From positions 155,006-219,005 of the forward strand of contig NZ_JAPJDL010000019.1 of assembly GCF_026242055.1 (NCBI RefSeq): DNA of 64,000 nucleotides, read 5' to 3'. Both the position numbers and the translations under genes were made by a program. Every line of letters begins with the position of its first letter. Position 1 is the stretch's first letter. The DNA is from Lentzea sp. NEAU-D7 (lineage in GTDB: Bacteria; Actinomycetota; Actinomycetes; Mycobacteriales; Pseudonocardiaceae). This document shows, one piece after another, positions 18,247-27,246 of the stretch. The notes beneath the pieces were generated by a model that ran no database searches, was not told the origin of the DNA, and saw nothing but the letters and a program-made list of their open reading frames with translations.

Positions 18247-19404
18247 ATGAGGATCGCAGTGATCGGTGGGGGAATCGGCGGGCTGTGCCTGGCGCACGGG
18301 TTGCGCGGGGCCGGCGTGGACGTGGCGGTGTACGAGCGCGACCTCTCGCGCACGGATCGCCTGCAGGGGTACCGGGTGCACATCAACCCGGACGGTGCCG
18401 CTGCCTTGAGGGAGTGCCTGCCCGCGGCGAACTGGGAGCGGTTCGAGCGGAGCGCGGGGACCGGCGGCAACGGCTTCGGGTTCCTGACCGAGCAGCTCAA
18501 GCCGCTGCTCGTGCTCGAACCGGACGAGGAGAAGCACTACTCGGCCAGCCGGATCACGCTCCGGCAGGTGTTGCTCGACGGACTGGACGTCCGGTTCGGC
18601 AAGCGGTTCGAGCGCTACGAGCAGGGCGACGACATCAAGCTGCACTTCGAGGACGGCACGACCGAGTCCTGTGACGTGCTGGTCGGTGCGGACGGCATCC
18701 GGTCGCGGGTGCGCGCGCAGTACCTGCCGCACGCGGGCACGGAGAAGATCGGCGTCACCGCGATCGCGGGAAAGCTGTTCCTCGACGACAACGACTGGGT
18801 GCCGCGGGAGCTGGTCGACCGGGCCAACACGGTCGTCCCGACGTCGCGGGCCGGCATGTTCCTGGCCGCGCACGACGGGCTCGGCGTGACCGACCACGAC
18901 GACCTGTTGTTCGACAACGCACGTCCCTACCTGATGTGGGCCTACGCGGCCGCGGACCTGACCGTCCACGAGGGACAGGACCTGCAACGCGAGGTGCTCG
19001 CCAGGATCGCGCGGTGGAGCCCCGAGCTGACCAGGATCGTCGCGGACTCGCCCGCCGAGACGATCAGCGAGTGGCGCATCCGGTCGTCCAGGCCGATCGA
19101 ACGCTGGCAGCCGACGAACGTCACGTTGCTGGGCGACGCCGTCCACGCGATGACGCCGATGAGGGGCATCGGGGCGAACATCGCGCTCAGGGACGCGCAA
19201 CTGCTCGCGCGGTGCATCGCCGAGGGTGGCGACGCCGTCGCCAGGTACGAGAAGGAGATGTACGACTACGGCTTCGCGGCGGTGCGCGACTCGCTCCGGG
19301 CCGCCCGCCAGTTCGCCGACGGTGGCCCGGTCGCGCGGACGATCTTCAAGACCGTGCTCAGGACCGCGAGCGCCGTGCCCGCCCTGAAGCGCGCGATGTT
19401 CTGA
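18247..19404 (+). CDS. FAD-dependent monooxygenase
   Basis: A 385-residue class A flavoprotein monooxygenase (PHBH fold). RIAVIGGGIGGLCLAHGL is the Rossmann GxGxxG at the N-terminus, LVGADGIRSRVRAQ the DG motif near residue 155, and LLGDAVHAMTPMRGIGAN the GD motif near residue 300. Such enzymes hydroxylate aromatics, polyketides or antibiotics such as tetracyclines and rifamycins using NAD(P)H and O2. Divergent from a TetR gene with two operators between them, an arrangement usual for inducible detoxification or modification. Substrate unknown. Confidence 0.92.
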   Translation: MRIAVIGGGIGGLCLAHGLRGAGVDVAVYERDLSRTDRLQGYRVHINPDGAAALRECLPAANWERFERSAGTGGNGFGFLTEQLKPLLVLEPDEEKHYSASRITLRQVLLDGLDVRFGKRFERYEQGDDIKLHFEDGTTESCDVLVGADGIRSRVRAQYLPHAGTEKIGVTAIAGKLFLDDNDWVPRELVDRANTVVPTSRAGMFLAAHDGLGVTDHDDLLFDNARPYLMWAYAAADLTVHEGQDLQREVLARIARWSPELTRIVADSPAETISEWRIRSSRPIERWQPTNVTLLGDAVHAMTPMRGIGANIALRDAQLLARCIAEGGDAVARYEKEMYDYGFAAVRDSLRAARQFADGGPVARTIFKTVLRTASAVPALKRAMF

Positions 19405-19475
19405 AAATCAGTTTGAACCGTTCTGGCCCGCTCTGCGTGTGTTGGGCGTCGGAGGCACTAGCCAGGAGGTGCAGG

Positions 19476-20639
19476 ATGATCCGCAAGCGTGTCGCGGTCG
19501 TCGCGCTGGGGTTGATCTCGCTGACCGCCTGCGCGGGTGCGCCGGAGAGCAAGCCGGTGGCACAGCAGCAGCAAGAGGGCGTCGTGGCGTTGAAGACCGC
19601 GGAGATCGTGGACCTCGGCCCGGTCGTCACCGACGACAAGGGCTTCACCCTGTACCGGTTCGACGGCGACAAGCCGGGTGAGTCCACTTGCGACGGTGAG
19701 TGCGCGGCGGCCTGGCCTCCTGCCACCGTGCCGGGCGAGAACTTTTCGGTGAACGGCGTCGACCAGGGCCTGGTCGGCTCGATCGTCCGCAAGGACGGCA
19801 GTCGTCAGATCACCGTCGGCGGCATGCCGCAGTACCGGTTCGCCAAGGACACCAAGCCCGGTGAGACCAAGGGGCAGGGCCTGCAGGGCAAGTGGTTCGC
19901 CACCGGCACGGACGGCACCCGCACCCAGCTCGCCGCCCGGACGGGGGTCGTCGCGGGGCTCGGCGCGGTGCTGACCAACAACGCGGGCCTCACGCTCTAC
20001 CGGTTCGACGACGACACGGCCCAGCCACCGGTGTCCAATTGCGACGGTGGCTGCGCGGAGAACTGGCCTCCGGTCGTCGTGGAGGGCGACACGCCGAGGG
20101 TGAAGGGCGTCGACCCGAAGCTGCTCGGCACGGTCACCCGCAAGGACGGCAAGAAGCAGCTCACGGTTGCGAACTGGCCGCAGTACACCTTCAAGAACGA
20201 CGGCAAGCCCGGTGAGGCCAAGGGCGTCACGGTGCCGAAGTGGTCCGCCACCGCCACCGACGGCAAGAAGGCCCAGCAGAACAAGGCGATCGCGCTGACC
20301 AGCGCGACTGTCGCGGACCTCGGCGTCGTCGCCACCGACTCCGACGGCATGACGCTCTACCGGTTCGACGACGACACCGCGGAACCGCCGGCGAGCAACT
20401 GCTCCGGCGACTGCGCGGTGCAGTGGCCGCCCGCTTTCGTCAGCGAGGGCTTCCAGGTGCAGGGCGTGGACGCCGCACTCGTGGGGACGATCGAGCGGGA
20501 CGGGAAGAAACAGCTCACCATCGCGGGGTGGCCGCAGTACCTGTTCGCAGGGGACGAGGTCTGCGGTGATGCCAACGGGCAGGGCGTTGGCGGAAAGTGG
20601 TGGGCGACCAAGGCCGACGGAAGTCGCGCCGGCCGGTAA
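19476..20639 (+). CDS. Lipoprotein with three secreted repeats (PF03640-type)
   Basis: A 387-residue lipoprotein: basic N-terminus, hydrophobic stretch and lipobox LTAC with the lipidated Cys at 19. Three tandem copies of the secreted-repeat/Lipoprotein_15 domain follow, at about residues 44-150, 160-270 and 275-385. Each has a LYRFD strand, a paired-Cys block (C-x3-CA-x2-WPP) and a closing (W/M)PQY-x-F. The family is extracytoplasmic, of unknown function, and often found with redox or copper proteins. Conserved Cys pairs suggest one disulfide per repeat. AGGAGGT precedes ATG 19476 at good spacing; a strong terminator follows. Confidence 0.9.
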   Translation: MIRKRVAVVALGLISLTACAGAPESKPVAQQQQEGVVALKTAEIVDLGPVVTDDKGFTLYRFDGDKPGESTCDGECAAAWPPATVPGENFSVNGVDQGLVGSIVRKDGSRQITVGGMPQYRFAKDTKPGETKGQGLQGKWFATGTDGTRTQLAARTGVVAGLGAVLTNNAGLTLYRFDDDTAQPPVSNCDGGCAENWPPVVVEGDTPRVKGVDPKLLGTVTRKDGKKQLTVANWPQYTFKNDGKPGEAKGVTVPKWSATATDGKKAQQNKAIALTSATVADLGVVATDSDGMTLYRFDDDTAEPPASNCSGDCAVQWPPAFVSEGFQVQGVDAALVGTIERDGKKQLTIAGWPQYLFAGDEVCGDANGQGVGGKWWATKADGSRAGR

Positions 20640-20653
20640 AAGGGGAGAGGAGG

Positions 20654-20690
20654 AGCCCCGGCGGGATGCGTCCCGCCGGGGCTCTTCTTT
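20654..20690. terminator. Strong bidirectional terminator
   Basis: A perfect 13-base stem (20654-20666 with 20671-20683, loop TGCG) is followed by CTTCTTT on the + strand. It separates the convergent lipoprotein and alpha-galactosidase genes and likely serves both. Confidence 0.9.
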
Positions 20691-22779
20691 ACTTGAGGCG
20701 CAACAGAAGTGCCTGCTCCGGTTCGAGCACCGGCAGCTGGATGCCGACCTCGGACAGCACGGAACCGGGCAGCTCCACCGGCTCCCAGTCCGGGGCAAGC
20801 CGCTGGGTCAGCCCGGGCCGCCCGGCCGGAGCGTCGAACGACAGCCGGTACGTCCGGGAGGGGTCGAGCCCGGGCAGCCGCACCCGGCGCGGCTTGTTCT
20901 GCACCGAGGTCGTGAGCTGCACGTACCCGAACAGGGCCTCGGACCGGTCGGTGGCGACGACTCCGTGCACCCACGCCGAGGGGTCCGGGTGGTCGGAGTG
21001 CACGGTGACACCGGTGTGCACCAACGACCGCACGTCCTTGTAGTACTCGATCGCGGCCTGCAGCCCGGCGCGTTCCTCGTCCGTGGCCGAGTTGATGTCC
21101 CACTCGATCCCGAAGTGCCCGAACATCGCCGTGACCACGCGGAACGACAGGTCGTGCACGCGCCCGGTCGTGTGCGACTTCGTGGGGCCGACGTGCGCGC
21201 CCATCAGCTCCGGCGGCAGGAACACGCCGGTCCACCGCTGGATCAGCTGGCGTTCCAGGGCGTCGTTGCAGTCCGACGTCCACACCCGGTCGGTGCGCGA
21301 GAGCACGCCGAGGTCGATCCGCCCGCCACCGGACGAGCAGCTCTCGATCTCCACGTGCGGGTGCCGCAGCCGCAGCTCGTCGAGCAGCCGGTAGAACGCG
21401 GCCGTCTGCTCGTGCACGCGCGAACCGATCAGGTCGCGGTTGTGGTCCCACTTCACGAACGCGATGTCGTTGTCCGACAACACCGACGACACGCGATCCA
21501 GGATGTAGGTGTACGCCTCGGGGTGCGCGATGTTCAGCACCTGCTGGTTGCGCGACGGCGGAGGCAGCACGCCGGGACGCGGCCCGAGCACCCAGTCCGG
21601 GTGAGCGCGGTAGAGGTCGGAGTCGGTGTTGACCATCTCGGGCTCGAACCACAGCCCGAACTCCATGCCGAGCGCGCGGACGTGCTTGATCAGCGGCGTC
21701 AGCCCGTCCGGCCACACCGTCTCGTCGACGTACCAGTCACCGAGGCCGGCGGAGTCGTCGCGGCGGTGCCGGAACCAGCCGTCGTCCAGCACGAACCGCT
21801 CGACGCCCATCGCGGCGGCGGTGTCGGCGAGCGAGGTCAGCCGCGCGAGGTCGTGGTCGAAGTAGACGGCCTCCCACGTGTTGAGCACGACCGGGCGAGG
21901 CCGCAGCGCACGCTCCCGCAGCTGCTGGTGGAACGCGGCGCTGATGCCGTCGATACCGCTGGACGAGTAGGCCGCGTAGAGCCACGGCGACTCGTACTCC
22001 TGGCCCGGTGCGAGCGTGATCTCGCCCGGCAGCAGCAGTTCGCCACCGCCCAGGACGGGCAAGCCGTCGACCAGGTTCTCCGCGTACGTCACGTGGTTGC
22101 CGCTCCACGCCACGTGCAGTGCCCACACCTCGCCGTCGCGGAACGAGAACCCCGGCGTGCCCGCCAGCAAGCCGATGGTCGCGTCGTGCCCGGTGCGGCC
22201 CCGCCGGCTCTCGCGCACCCACGACCCGTACTGCAGCGCCTGCCGCTGCGGTGAGCGCTCGCGACTCCAGCGTCCGGTGAAGTCGAGCAGTTCGGTGGCC
22301 TGCGAGGGGACGGGGAGCGCGGTCTCCAGGCCCTCCAGCGAGTACGGCGTCTCGCCGTCGTTGCGGACGACGTGCCGCAGCCGGAGCATGCCGGACGGCA
22401 GCAGCTCCACGGTGCCCATCACGGTCAGCCCGGCGGCCTCGTCCGACGCGACGTAACGGAAGATCGAGCCGTCCTCGCCGGAGAACGACGTCACCTCCAG
22501 CGCTGGCGCGAAGTGCTCGCCGCCGCGGTGGCCGCGCAGTCCGGGACGGCCGACGTACCCGGCACCGGCGTCGGGCAGCAGCGCGAGCGGGACCGGCACG
22601 TCCGGCGCGTTGTTCGGGTTGGTCCACGAAACGACGTCGACCAGGCCGCGCAGTGCGGCCTGGTCGAGGTCTCCGAGCGTGCGACCCCAGTGCGTCACGA
22701 CCGGCAGGCTCGCGCCCTCGAGGGTGATGACGACGCTGGAGGTGTCGTCGTGCAGGTGCACGACCTCCGTGTTGCTCAT
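20689..22779 (-). CDS. Alpha-galactosidase, glycoside hydrolase family 36
   Basis: Hydrolyses terminal alpha-1,6-galactosides such as melibiose and raffinose. 696 residues with the GH36 layout: N-terminal beta-supersandwich, a TIM barrel from about residue 300, and a C-terminal beta domain. FVKWDHNRDL contains the nucleophile Asp, and CSSGGGRIDLG followed by VWTSDCNDALERQ the acid/base Asp. FVLDDGWFRHR and GLWFEPEMVN are further family motifs. No signal peptide is seen, so it is intracellular and a transporter must lie elsewhere. A sigma70-type promoter precedes it, so it is probably transcribed separately from the permease gene ending 98 bases upstream. Confidence 0.95.
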   Translation of the reverse strand: MSNTEVVHLHDDTSSVVITLEGASLPVVTHWGRTLGDLDQAALRGLVDVVSWTNPNNAPDVPVPLALLPDAGAGYVGRPGLRGHRGGEHFAPALEVTSFSGEDGSIFRYVASDEAAGLTVMGTVELLPSGMLRLRHVVRNDGETPYSLEGLETALPVPSQATELLDFTGRWSRERSPQRQALQYGSWVRESRRGRTGHDATIGLLAGTPGFSFRDGEVWALHVAWSGNHVTYAENLVDGLPVLGGGELLLPGEITLAPGQEYESPWLYAAYSSSGIDGISAAFHQQLRERALRPRPVVLNTWEAVYFDHDLARLTSLADTAAAMGVERFVLDDGWFRHRRDDSAGLGDWYVDETVWPDGLTPLIKHVRALGMEFGLWFEPEMVNTDSDLYRAHPDWVLGPRPGVLPPPSRNQQVLNIAHPEAYTYILDRVSSVLSDNDIAFVKWDHNRDLIGSRVHEQTAAFYRLLDELRLRHPHVEIESCSSGGGRIDLGVLSRTDRVWTSDCNDALERQLIQRWTGVFLPPELMGAHVGPTKSHTTGRVHDLSFRVVTAMFGHFGIEWDINSATDEERAGLQAAIEYYKDVRSLVHTGVTVHSDHPDPSAWVHGVVATDRSEALFGYVQLTTSVQNKPRRVRLPGLDPSRTYRLSFDAPAGRPGLTQRLAPDWEPVELPGSVLSEVGIQLPVLEPEQALLLRLK

Positions 22780-22820
22780 GCGGGCCCCGTCCACATCAAA
22801 CACAAATGAACATTGCGCCG

Positions 22821-22849
22821 ATCCTCAGATGCGGGCGGGGTGTTGTCAA
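22821..22849 (-). promoter_or_regulatory. Promoter of the alpha-galactosidase gene
   Basis: On the minus strand a consensus -35 TTGACA (22849-22844), a 17-base spacer and -10 GAGGAT (22826-22821) lie about 42 bases before the start codon. The downstream leader holds an AT-rich stretch (CATTTGTGTTTG) that may be an operator for a sugar regulator. Confidence 0.6.
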
Positions 22850-22877
22850 GCGTTGGGGAATGTTGAGTTCTGTCTGG

Positions 22878-24275
22878 TCAGACGACCAGGCTGAGCACCG
22901 CGGCGACCACGAAACCGACCACCGAGAGGATGGTCTCGAGGACCGTCCACGACTGCAGCGTCTCCTTCACCGACAGCCCGAAGTACCGCGACACGATCCA
23001 GAAGCCGCCGTCGTTGACGTGCGAGGCGATGATCGAACCGGACGCGATGGCCATCACGACCAGCGCGAGCTGCGGCTGCGAGTAGTTCAGGTCCGCCAGC
23101 ACCGGTGCGACGATGCCCGCGGTCGTCACGATCGCGACCGTCGCCGAACCCTGCGCGATGCGGATGACGCAGCTGATCACGTACGCCAGGGCGATCACCG
23201 GCAGGCCGATGCCGGACAGCTCGCTCGCCAGCGTCTTGCCGATGCCCGTCGCGGCCAGCACGGCGCCGAAGAAGCCACCGGCACCGACCACGAGCAGGAT
23301 CATCGCGACCGGCTTCAGCGAGGCGGCGGACAGTTCCGCGACCTTCTCGCGCGTCATGCCGCGCCGGAAACCCAGCAGCCAGAACGCGAGCAGCACCGAG
23401 ATGGTCAACGCCACCGCGGGCGTGCCGAAGAACGTCGCCACCGAGTACAGCCGCGTGCCCTTGGTCAGCAGGATCGAGCCGAACGTGCCGGCGAGGATCA
23501 GCACCAGCGGCAGGCCGATGATCGAGAGCACCAGGCCCAGCGACGGCGGTTCGCGGTCGCCGTTGTCCTCGCGCGCGGCCTCGGCCGCCGCCAGCATCTC
23601 CTCCGGCACCGGCACGTTGATGCGCTTGCCGATCCAGTACGAGTACAGGACACCGCCGACGAACCACGACGGGAGCGCCACCGCGAGACCCATGATGATG
23701 ATCCAGCCGAGCGACACGCCCAGGAGACCGGCCGCCGCCACCGGTCCGGGGTGCGGCGGCATGAACGCGTGCATGACCGAAAGGCCTGCCAGCAGGGGCA
23801 TGCTGAACAGCACGATCGACTTGCCGCTGCGCTTGGCCGCCACGTAGACGAGCGGTGCGAGCACGAAGATGCCGATGTCGAAGAAGACCGGCACGCCGAA
23901 GATCAGGCCGGCGAGGCCGATCGCGACCGGCGCCTTCTTCTCGCCGAACGCGTGCATCAGCTTGTCCATCAGGACCTGCGCGCCGCCGGACGCCTCGAGG
24001 ATCGCGCCCAGCAGCGTGCCGAGCCCGATGATCGCGGCGATGTGCCCGAGGATCGAGCCGAAGCCCTTCTCCAGCAACGAGTCCGAGGCCTTCTGCGCCG
24101 ACCCCACCAGCTGGTCCACCGGCACGCCCGCCAGCAGCGCGACCAGCAGCGCGACGACGATCAGCGCGATGAACGGCTCCACCTTGAACTTGATGATCAG
24201 CAGCAGCAGCACCGCGATGCTGACCACGGCGAGGGTGAGCAAGCCCCCTGTTGAATGTTGCAACCAGTCGATCAC
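22878..24275 (-). CDS. GntP-family gluconate/sugar-acid:H+ symporter
   Basis: A 465-residue inner-membrane permease of the gluconate:H+ symporter family with about 12 transmembrane helices. Conserved features include FKVEPFIALIVVALLVALLAG near the N-terminus (shown in part), the Gly-rich GFGSILGHIAAIIGLGTLLG, and FMPPHPGPVAAAG. The family imports gluconate, idonate, fructuronate, glycerate or D-serine. GTG 24275 has AGGAG upstream and overlaps the stop of the deacylase gene (GTGA). Within its cluster it most likely imports the acylated amino-sugar acid or D-amino acid handled by the next two enzymes; this is inference. Confidence 0.92.
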   Translation of the reverse strand: MIDWLQHSTGGLLTLAVVSIAVLLLLIIKFKVEPFIALIVVALLVALLAGVPVDQLVGSAQKASDSLLEKGFGSILGHIAAIIGLGTLLGAILEASGGAQVLMDKLMHAFGEKKAPVAIGLAGLIFGVPVFFDIGIFVLAPLVYVAAKRSGKSIVLFSMPLLAGLSVMHAFMPPHPGPVAAAGLLGVSLGWIIIMGLAVALPSWFVGGVLYSYWIGKRINVPVPEEMLAAAEAAREDNGDREPPSLGLVLSIIGLPLVLILAGTFGSILLTKGTRLYSVATFFGTPAVALTISVLLAFWLLGFRRGMTREKVAELSAASLKPVAMILLVVGAGGFFGAVLAATGIGKTLASELSGIGLPVIALAYVISCVIRIAQGSATVAIVTTAGIVAPVLADLNYSQPQLALVVMAIASGSIIASHVNDGGFWIVSRYFGLSVKETLQSWTVLETILSVVGFVVAAVLSLVV

Positions 24276-25855
24276 GGGCGGCTCCTGAGTGAATGGCCTG
24301 GCAATGAGCCGGTGGCGGTTCCGTCGTCGATCACCGTCACCCCGTTGCAGAACACGTACGGGATGCCGGTGGCCTGCTGTCGCGGCTCGTCGAACGTCGC
24401 CGTGTCGGCGATCGTCTCGGGGTCGAACAGCACCAGGTCGGCCGCGTAGCCCTCGCGGACCAGACCTCGGTCGGTGAGCCGCAAACGCTTGGCGGCGCGG
24501 CCGGTGAGGTGCTCGACGCACTCCTCCAGGCTCAGCACGCCCAGTTCGCGGACGTAGCGCGCGAAGTACCGGGGGAACGTGCCCCACGCGCGCGGATGTG
24601 GCCGGTCGCCTACCAGCAGCCCGTCGCTGCCGCCGGTGTGCGCCGGGTGCTTCATGATCGCCTGCACGTTCTCCTCGTGGCCCACGTGCATGAGGCAGGA
24701 CGTACCCATCCGCTCGTCGATCAACACGTCGAAGTACAGGTCGGCCGGTGCGCGTCCGAGTCGCAGCGCGGAGGCGTGGACGCTGGCGCCGACGAGGTGC
24801 GCGTTGCGGTCATTGCGGACGCCGTTGATCTCGATGGAGTCCCAGTCGACCGGCACGCCGTGGCAGCCGTCCGAACCGGTCTCCTCGATCTCGGCCCGGA
24901 TGCGCTCACGGGTGTCCACATCGGACAACCTCGCCAACGCCCTGTCCGGCCCGCCCTCCGTGGCCCACGACGGCAGCAGCGCGCTCAGGTACGTCGCCCC
25001 CGGCAGGTACGGGTAGGTGTCGAGCGAGATGTCGGCGCCGCCGGCCATGGCGTCGTCGAGCAACGCCAGCAGTTCCGGTGCCTTGCCCTTGTTGACCGGG
25101 AAGTTCATCGTCGCGTGCGCGAGGTGCAGCGCGCAGCCCGAGCGCTTCGAGACGTCCACCATCTCGGCGTAGGCCTCCAGCGCGCCGGCGCCGTAGCTGC
25201 GGTGGTGCGGGCTGTAGAAGCCGTTGTGCTGCCCGACGACCTCGCAGAGCTGCACGAGCTCGGACGTGTCCGCGTACATGCCGGGCGTGTAGGTGAGCCC
25301 GGACGACATGCCCATCGCACCCTCGGCGAGGGACCGCGCGAGAACGGACTTCATCGTGTCCATTTCGGACTCGGTCGGCCGCCGGTCGTCCCAGCCGACG
25401 ACGAGCATCCGCAGCGTCCCCTGCGGCACCAGGTACGCGGCGTTCACCGCGATGCCCCGGTCGAGCCGGTCGAGGTACTCGCCGACCGAGCGCCAGTTCC
25501 AGTCGAAGCCCGGCGGGTCGTCGTTCCACCCGGCGAGCTGGCCGCGCAGCGTCGCGAGCACCTCGTCGTCCACCGGCGCGTAGGACAGGCCGTCCTGACC
25601 GAGCACCTCGGTCGTGACGCCCTGGGAGACCTTCGCCAGGTGGCCGGGTTCGGCGAGCACCCGCAGGTCCGAGTGCGAGTGCATGTCGATGAACCCCGGC
25701 GCGAGCACCAGCCCGTCCGCGTCGATCGACCTCGTGGCGCTCACCGGAGTCCCGATGGACGAGATGACGCCGTCCTTGATCCCCACATCCGCCTGGTAGG
25801 CGGGTGCGCCCGTGCCGTCGGCGATCAGCGGGCCGCGCAGGACGACGTCGTCCAT
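24272..25855 (-). CDS. N-acyl-D-amino-acid deacylase (D-aminoacylase family)
   Basis: A 527-residue amidohydrolase-superfamily enzyme that removes the N-acyl group from D-amino acids or related D-configured N-acyl acids. FIDMHSHSDL is the zinc HxH motif near residue 67, VTTEVLGQDGLSYAP the family loop, FYSPHHRSY and LHLAHATMNF carry further metal His residues, and HTGGSDGLLVGD the catalytic Asp. The C-terminal beta strands (REGYAADLVLFDP) complete the composite sandwich domain. The length is standard. It is translationally coupled to the permease and follows the PLP enzyme gene by 13 bases, so the three form an operon. Natural substrate unproven. Confidence 0.92.
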   Translation of the reverse strand: MDDVVLRGPLIADGTGAPAYQADVGIKDGVISSIGTPVSATRSIDADGLVLAPGFIDMHSHSDLRVLAEPGHLAKVSQGVTTEVLGQDGLSYAPVDDEVLATLRGQLAGWNDDPPGFDWNWRSVGEYLDRLDRGIAVNAAYLVPQGTLRMLVVGWDDRRPTESEMDTMKSVLARSLAEGAMGMSSGLTYTPGMYADTSELVQLCEVVGQHNGFYSPHHRSYGAGALEAYAEMVDVSKRSGCALHLAHATMNFPVNKGKAPELLALLDDAMAGGADISLDTYPYLPGATYLSALLPSWATEGGPDRALARLSDVDTRERIRAEIEETGSDGCHGVPVDWDSIEINGVRNDRNAHLVGASVHASALRLGRAPADLYFDVLIDERMGTSCLMHVGHEENVQAIMKHPAHTGGSDGLLVGDRPHPRAWGTFPRYFARYVRELGVLSLEECVEHLTGRAAKRLRLTDRGLVREGYAADLVLFDPETIADTATFDEPRQQATGIPYVFCNGVTVIDDGTATGSLPGHSLRSRP

Positions 25856-25868
25856 CGGTGCACTCCTT

Positions 25869-27161
25869 CTAGAAGTAGGTGCGGATGAGGTCGACCACGG
25901 TCGTGCCCTGCACAACCGGGATCAGCTGCCACTTGTCGAACACCGTGCAGGGGTGCGACAGGCCGAGCCCGACCCAGTCGCCGACGCGGACCGTGGCCTC
26001 CGCGCCGAGCTGGAGGAACGCGTGCTGGTCGTTCAGCGCGGTGATCCTCGCCCCGGCCAGCGGGGCGATCGCGCCGTCGCCGCGGCGGACGAGCCGCGGT
26101 TCCGGCAGGCCCTCGTCGAACGACGCGTCGCGCTTGCCGATCGTCAGCAGCGCCAGGTCGCGCTGCGGCCGTGACGTCACCTGGGCCCAGGCGCGCAGCG
26201 CGGAACGGAACGGCTCCACGCCGTCGATCCGCGCGAACGGCGAGATCCCGCGGTAGAAGCCGTCGTCGTGCGTGATGTACGCGCCGCTGCGCAGCACCGG
26301 GGTCACCGGCATCGGCCACGGCTGCGACAGCGTCGCCGCCACCTGGTCGAAGTACGCGCTGCCGCCCGCGGTGACGATCACCGAGTCCAGCTCGTCGAGC
26401 AGCCCGCCGTCGGCCAGGCGCAGCACGAGCGTGCGCAGGTCGGTCAGGTAGCGGTCCACCACGGCCTGCGACGACTCGGACGCGTCGTGGGCGAGCGCGC
26501 CCTCGTAGCCGCCGGCGCCCACCAGGCGCAGCACCGGGCTCTGGTCCACCGCCCGTGCCACGGCCAGCGCGGTCTCCAGGTCGCGCGCGCCCGTCCGGCC
26601 ACCGGGGGCGCCGAGCTCGACCAGCACGTCGACCGGCCGGGACGGCTGGAGCTCCTGCAGCGTCTCGGTCATCAGCGCGACTCCGGCCTCGGAGTCGGCC
26701 CAGCAGCTGAACTCGAAGCCGGGGTCCCGGTCGAGCTCGCGGACCAGCCAGCGCAGCGCGGCGGGGTCGAGGAGCTGGTTCGCCAGCAGGATCCGGTTCA
26801 CCCCGAACGCCCGGTAGACCCGCAGCTGCGACGCGTTGGCCGCGGTGAGGCCCCAGACGCCGTGCTCGACCTGCCGCTGGAACAGCTGCGGAGCCATCGT
26901 CGTCTTGCCGTGCGGCGCCAGCTTGACCCCGTGGTTGTCGCACCACTTCGCCATCGTTGTCAGGTTGTGCGCCAGCGCGTCCGCGTCGAGCACGACGAGC
27001 GGCCCGACGAACTCGTCGCCGAACAGGTCGAGTCGCTGGTCGGCGACCTCGCCGATGGTCGAGCCGAACGTGCTCGACGGCAGGCCCTTGAAGCGCCAGC
27101 TGACCTGTTCCGACCTGATGTCCGCGACGGCCGCTAGGTCCATCTCCATCAGATGTTGCAT
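25869..27161 (-). CDS. D-serine dehydratase-like PLP enzyme (fold type III)
   Basis: A 430-residue PLP enzyme of the DSD/D-threonine aldolase family, which has an alanine-racemase-like barrel. KLAPHGKTTMAPQ holds the Schiff-base Lys, and GLSHPCTVFDKW the HxC zinc pair that in eukaryotic D-serine dehydratase activates the hydroxyl group for elimination. Enzymes of this type convert beta-hydroxy D-amino acids to 2-oxo acids and ammonia. Genes in bacteria are often labelled 'amino acid deaminase'. Beside a KDG-type kinase and RidA, D-glucosaminate to 2-keto-3-deoxygluconate is an attractive reaction (inference). ATG 27161 has GGGAG 10 bases upstream; ATG 27149 and 27143 are alternatives. First gene of the operon. 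Confidence 0.85.
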   Translation of the reverse strand: MQHLMEMDLAAVADIRSEQVSWRFKGLPSSTFGSTIGEVADQRLDLFGDEFVGPLVVLDADALAHNLTTMAKWCDNHGVKLAPHGKTTMAPQLFQRQVEHGVWGLTAANASQLRVYRAFGVNRILLANQLLDPAALRWLVRELDRDPGFEFSCWADSEAGVALMTETLQELQPSRPVDVLVELGAPGGRTGARDLETALAVARAVDQSPVLRLVGAGGYEGALAHDASESSQAVVDRYLTDLRTLVLRLADGGLLDELDSVIVTAGGSAYFDQVAATLSQPWPMPVTPVLRSGAYITHDDGFYRGISPFARIDGVEPFRSALRAWAQVTSRPQRDLALLTIGKRDASFDEGLPEPRLVRRGDGAIAPLAGARITALNDQHAFLQLGAEATVRVGDWVGLGLSHPCTVFDKWQLIPVVQGTTVVDLIRTYF

Positions 27162-27171
27162 ATTTTGCAAC
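27155..27171. promoter_or_regulatory. Palindromic operator in the divergent catabolic promoter
   Basis: GTTGCA-TATTT-TGCAAC is a perfect 6+5+6 palindrome overlapping the start of the PLP-enzyme gene and its translation initiation region. A gene for an IclR regulator lies in the same cluster and is the likely binder. The similar word GTTGCAAC recurs near 24256, at the permease start. Confidence 0.6.
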
Positions 27172-27246
27172 TCCCATTGCGCGATGTGATGCTGAGTTGT
27201 GTAGCATTCGGTCTCGCCGCCGTCAACGAACACCTCTGGAGCGCGC

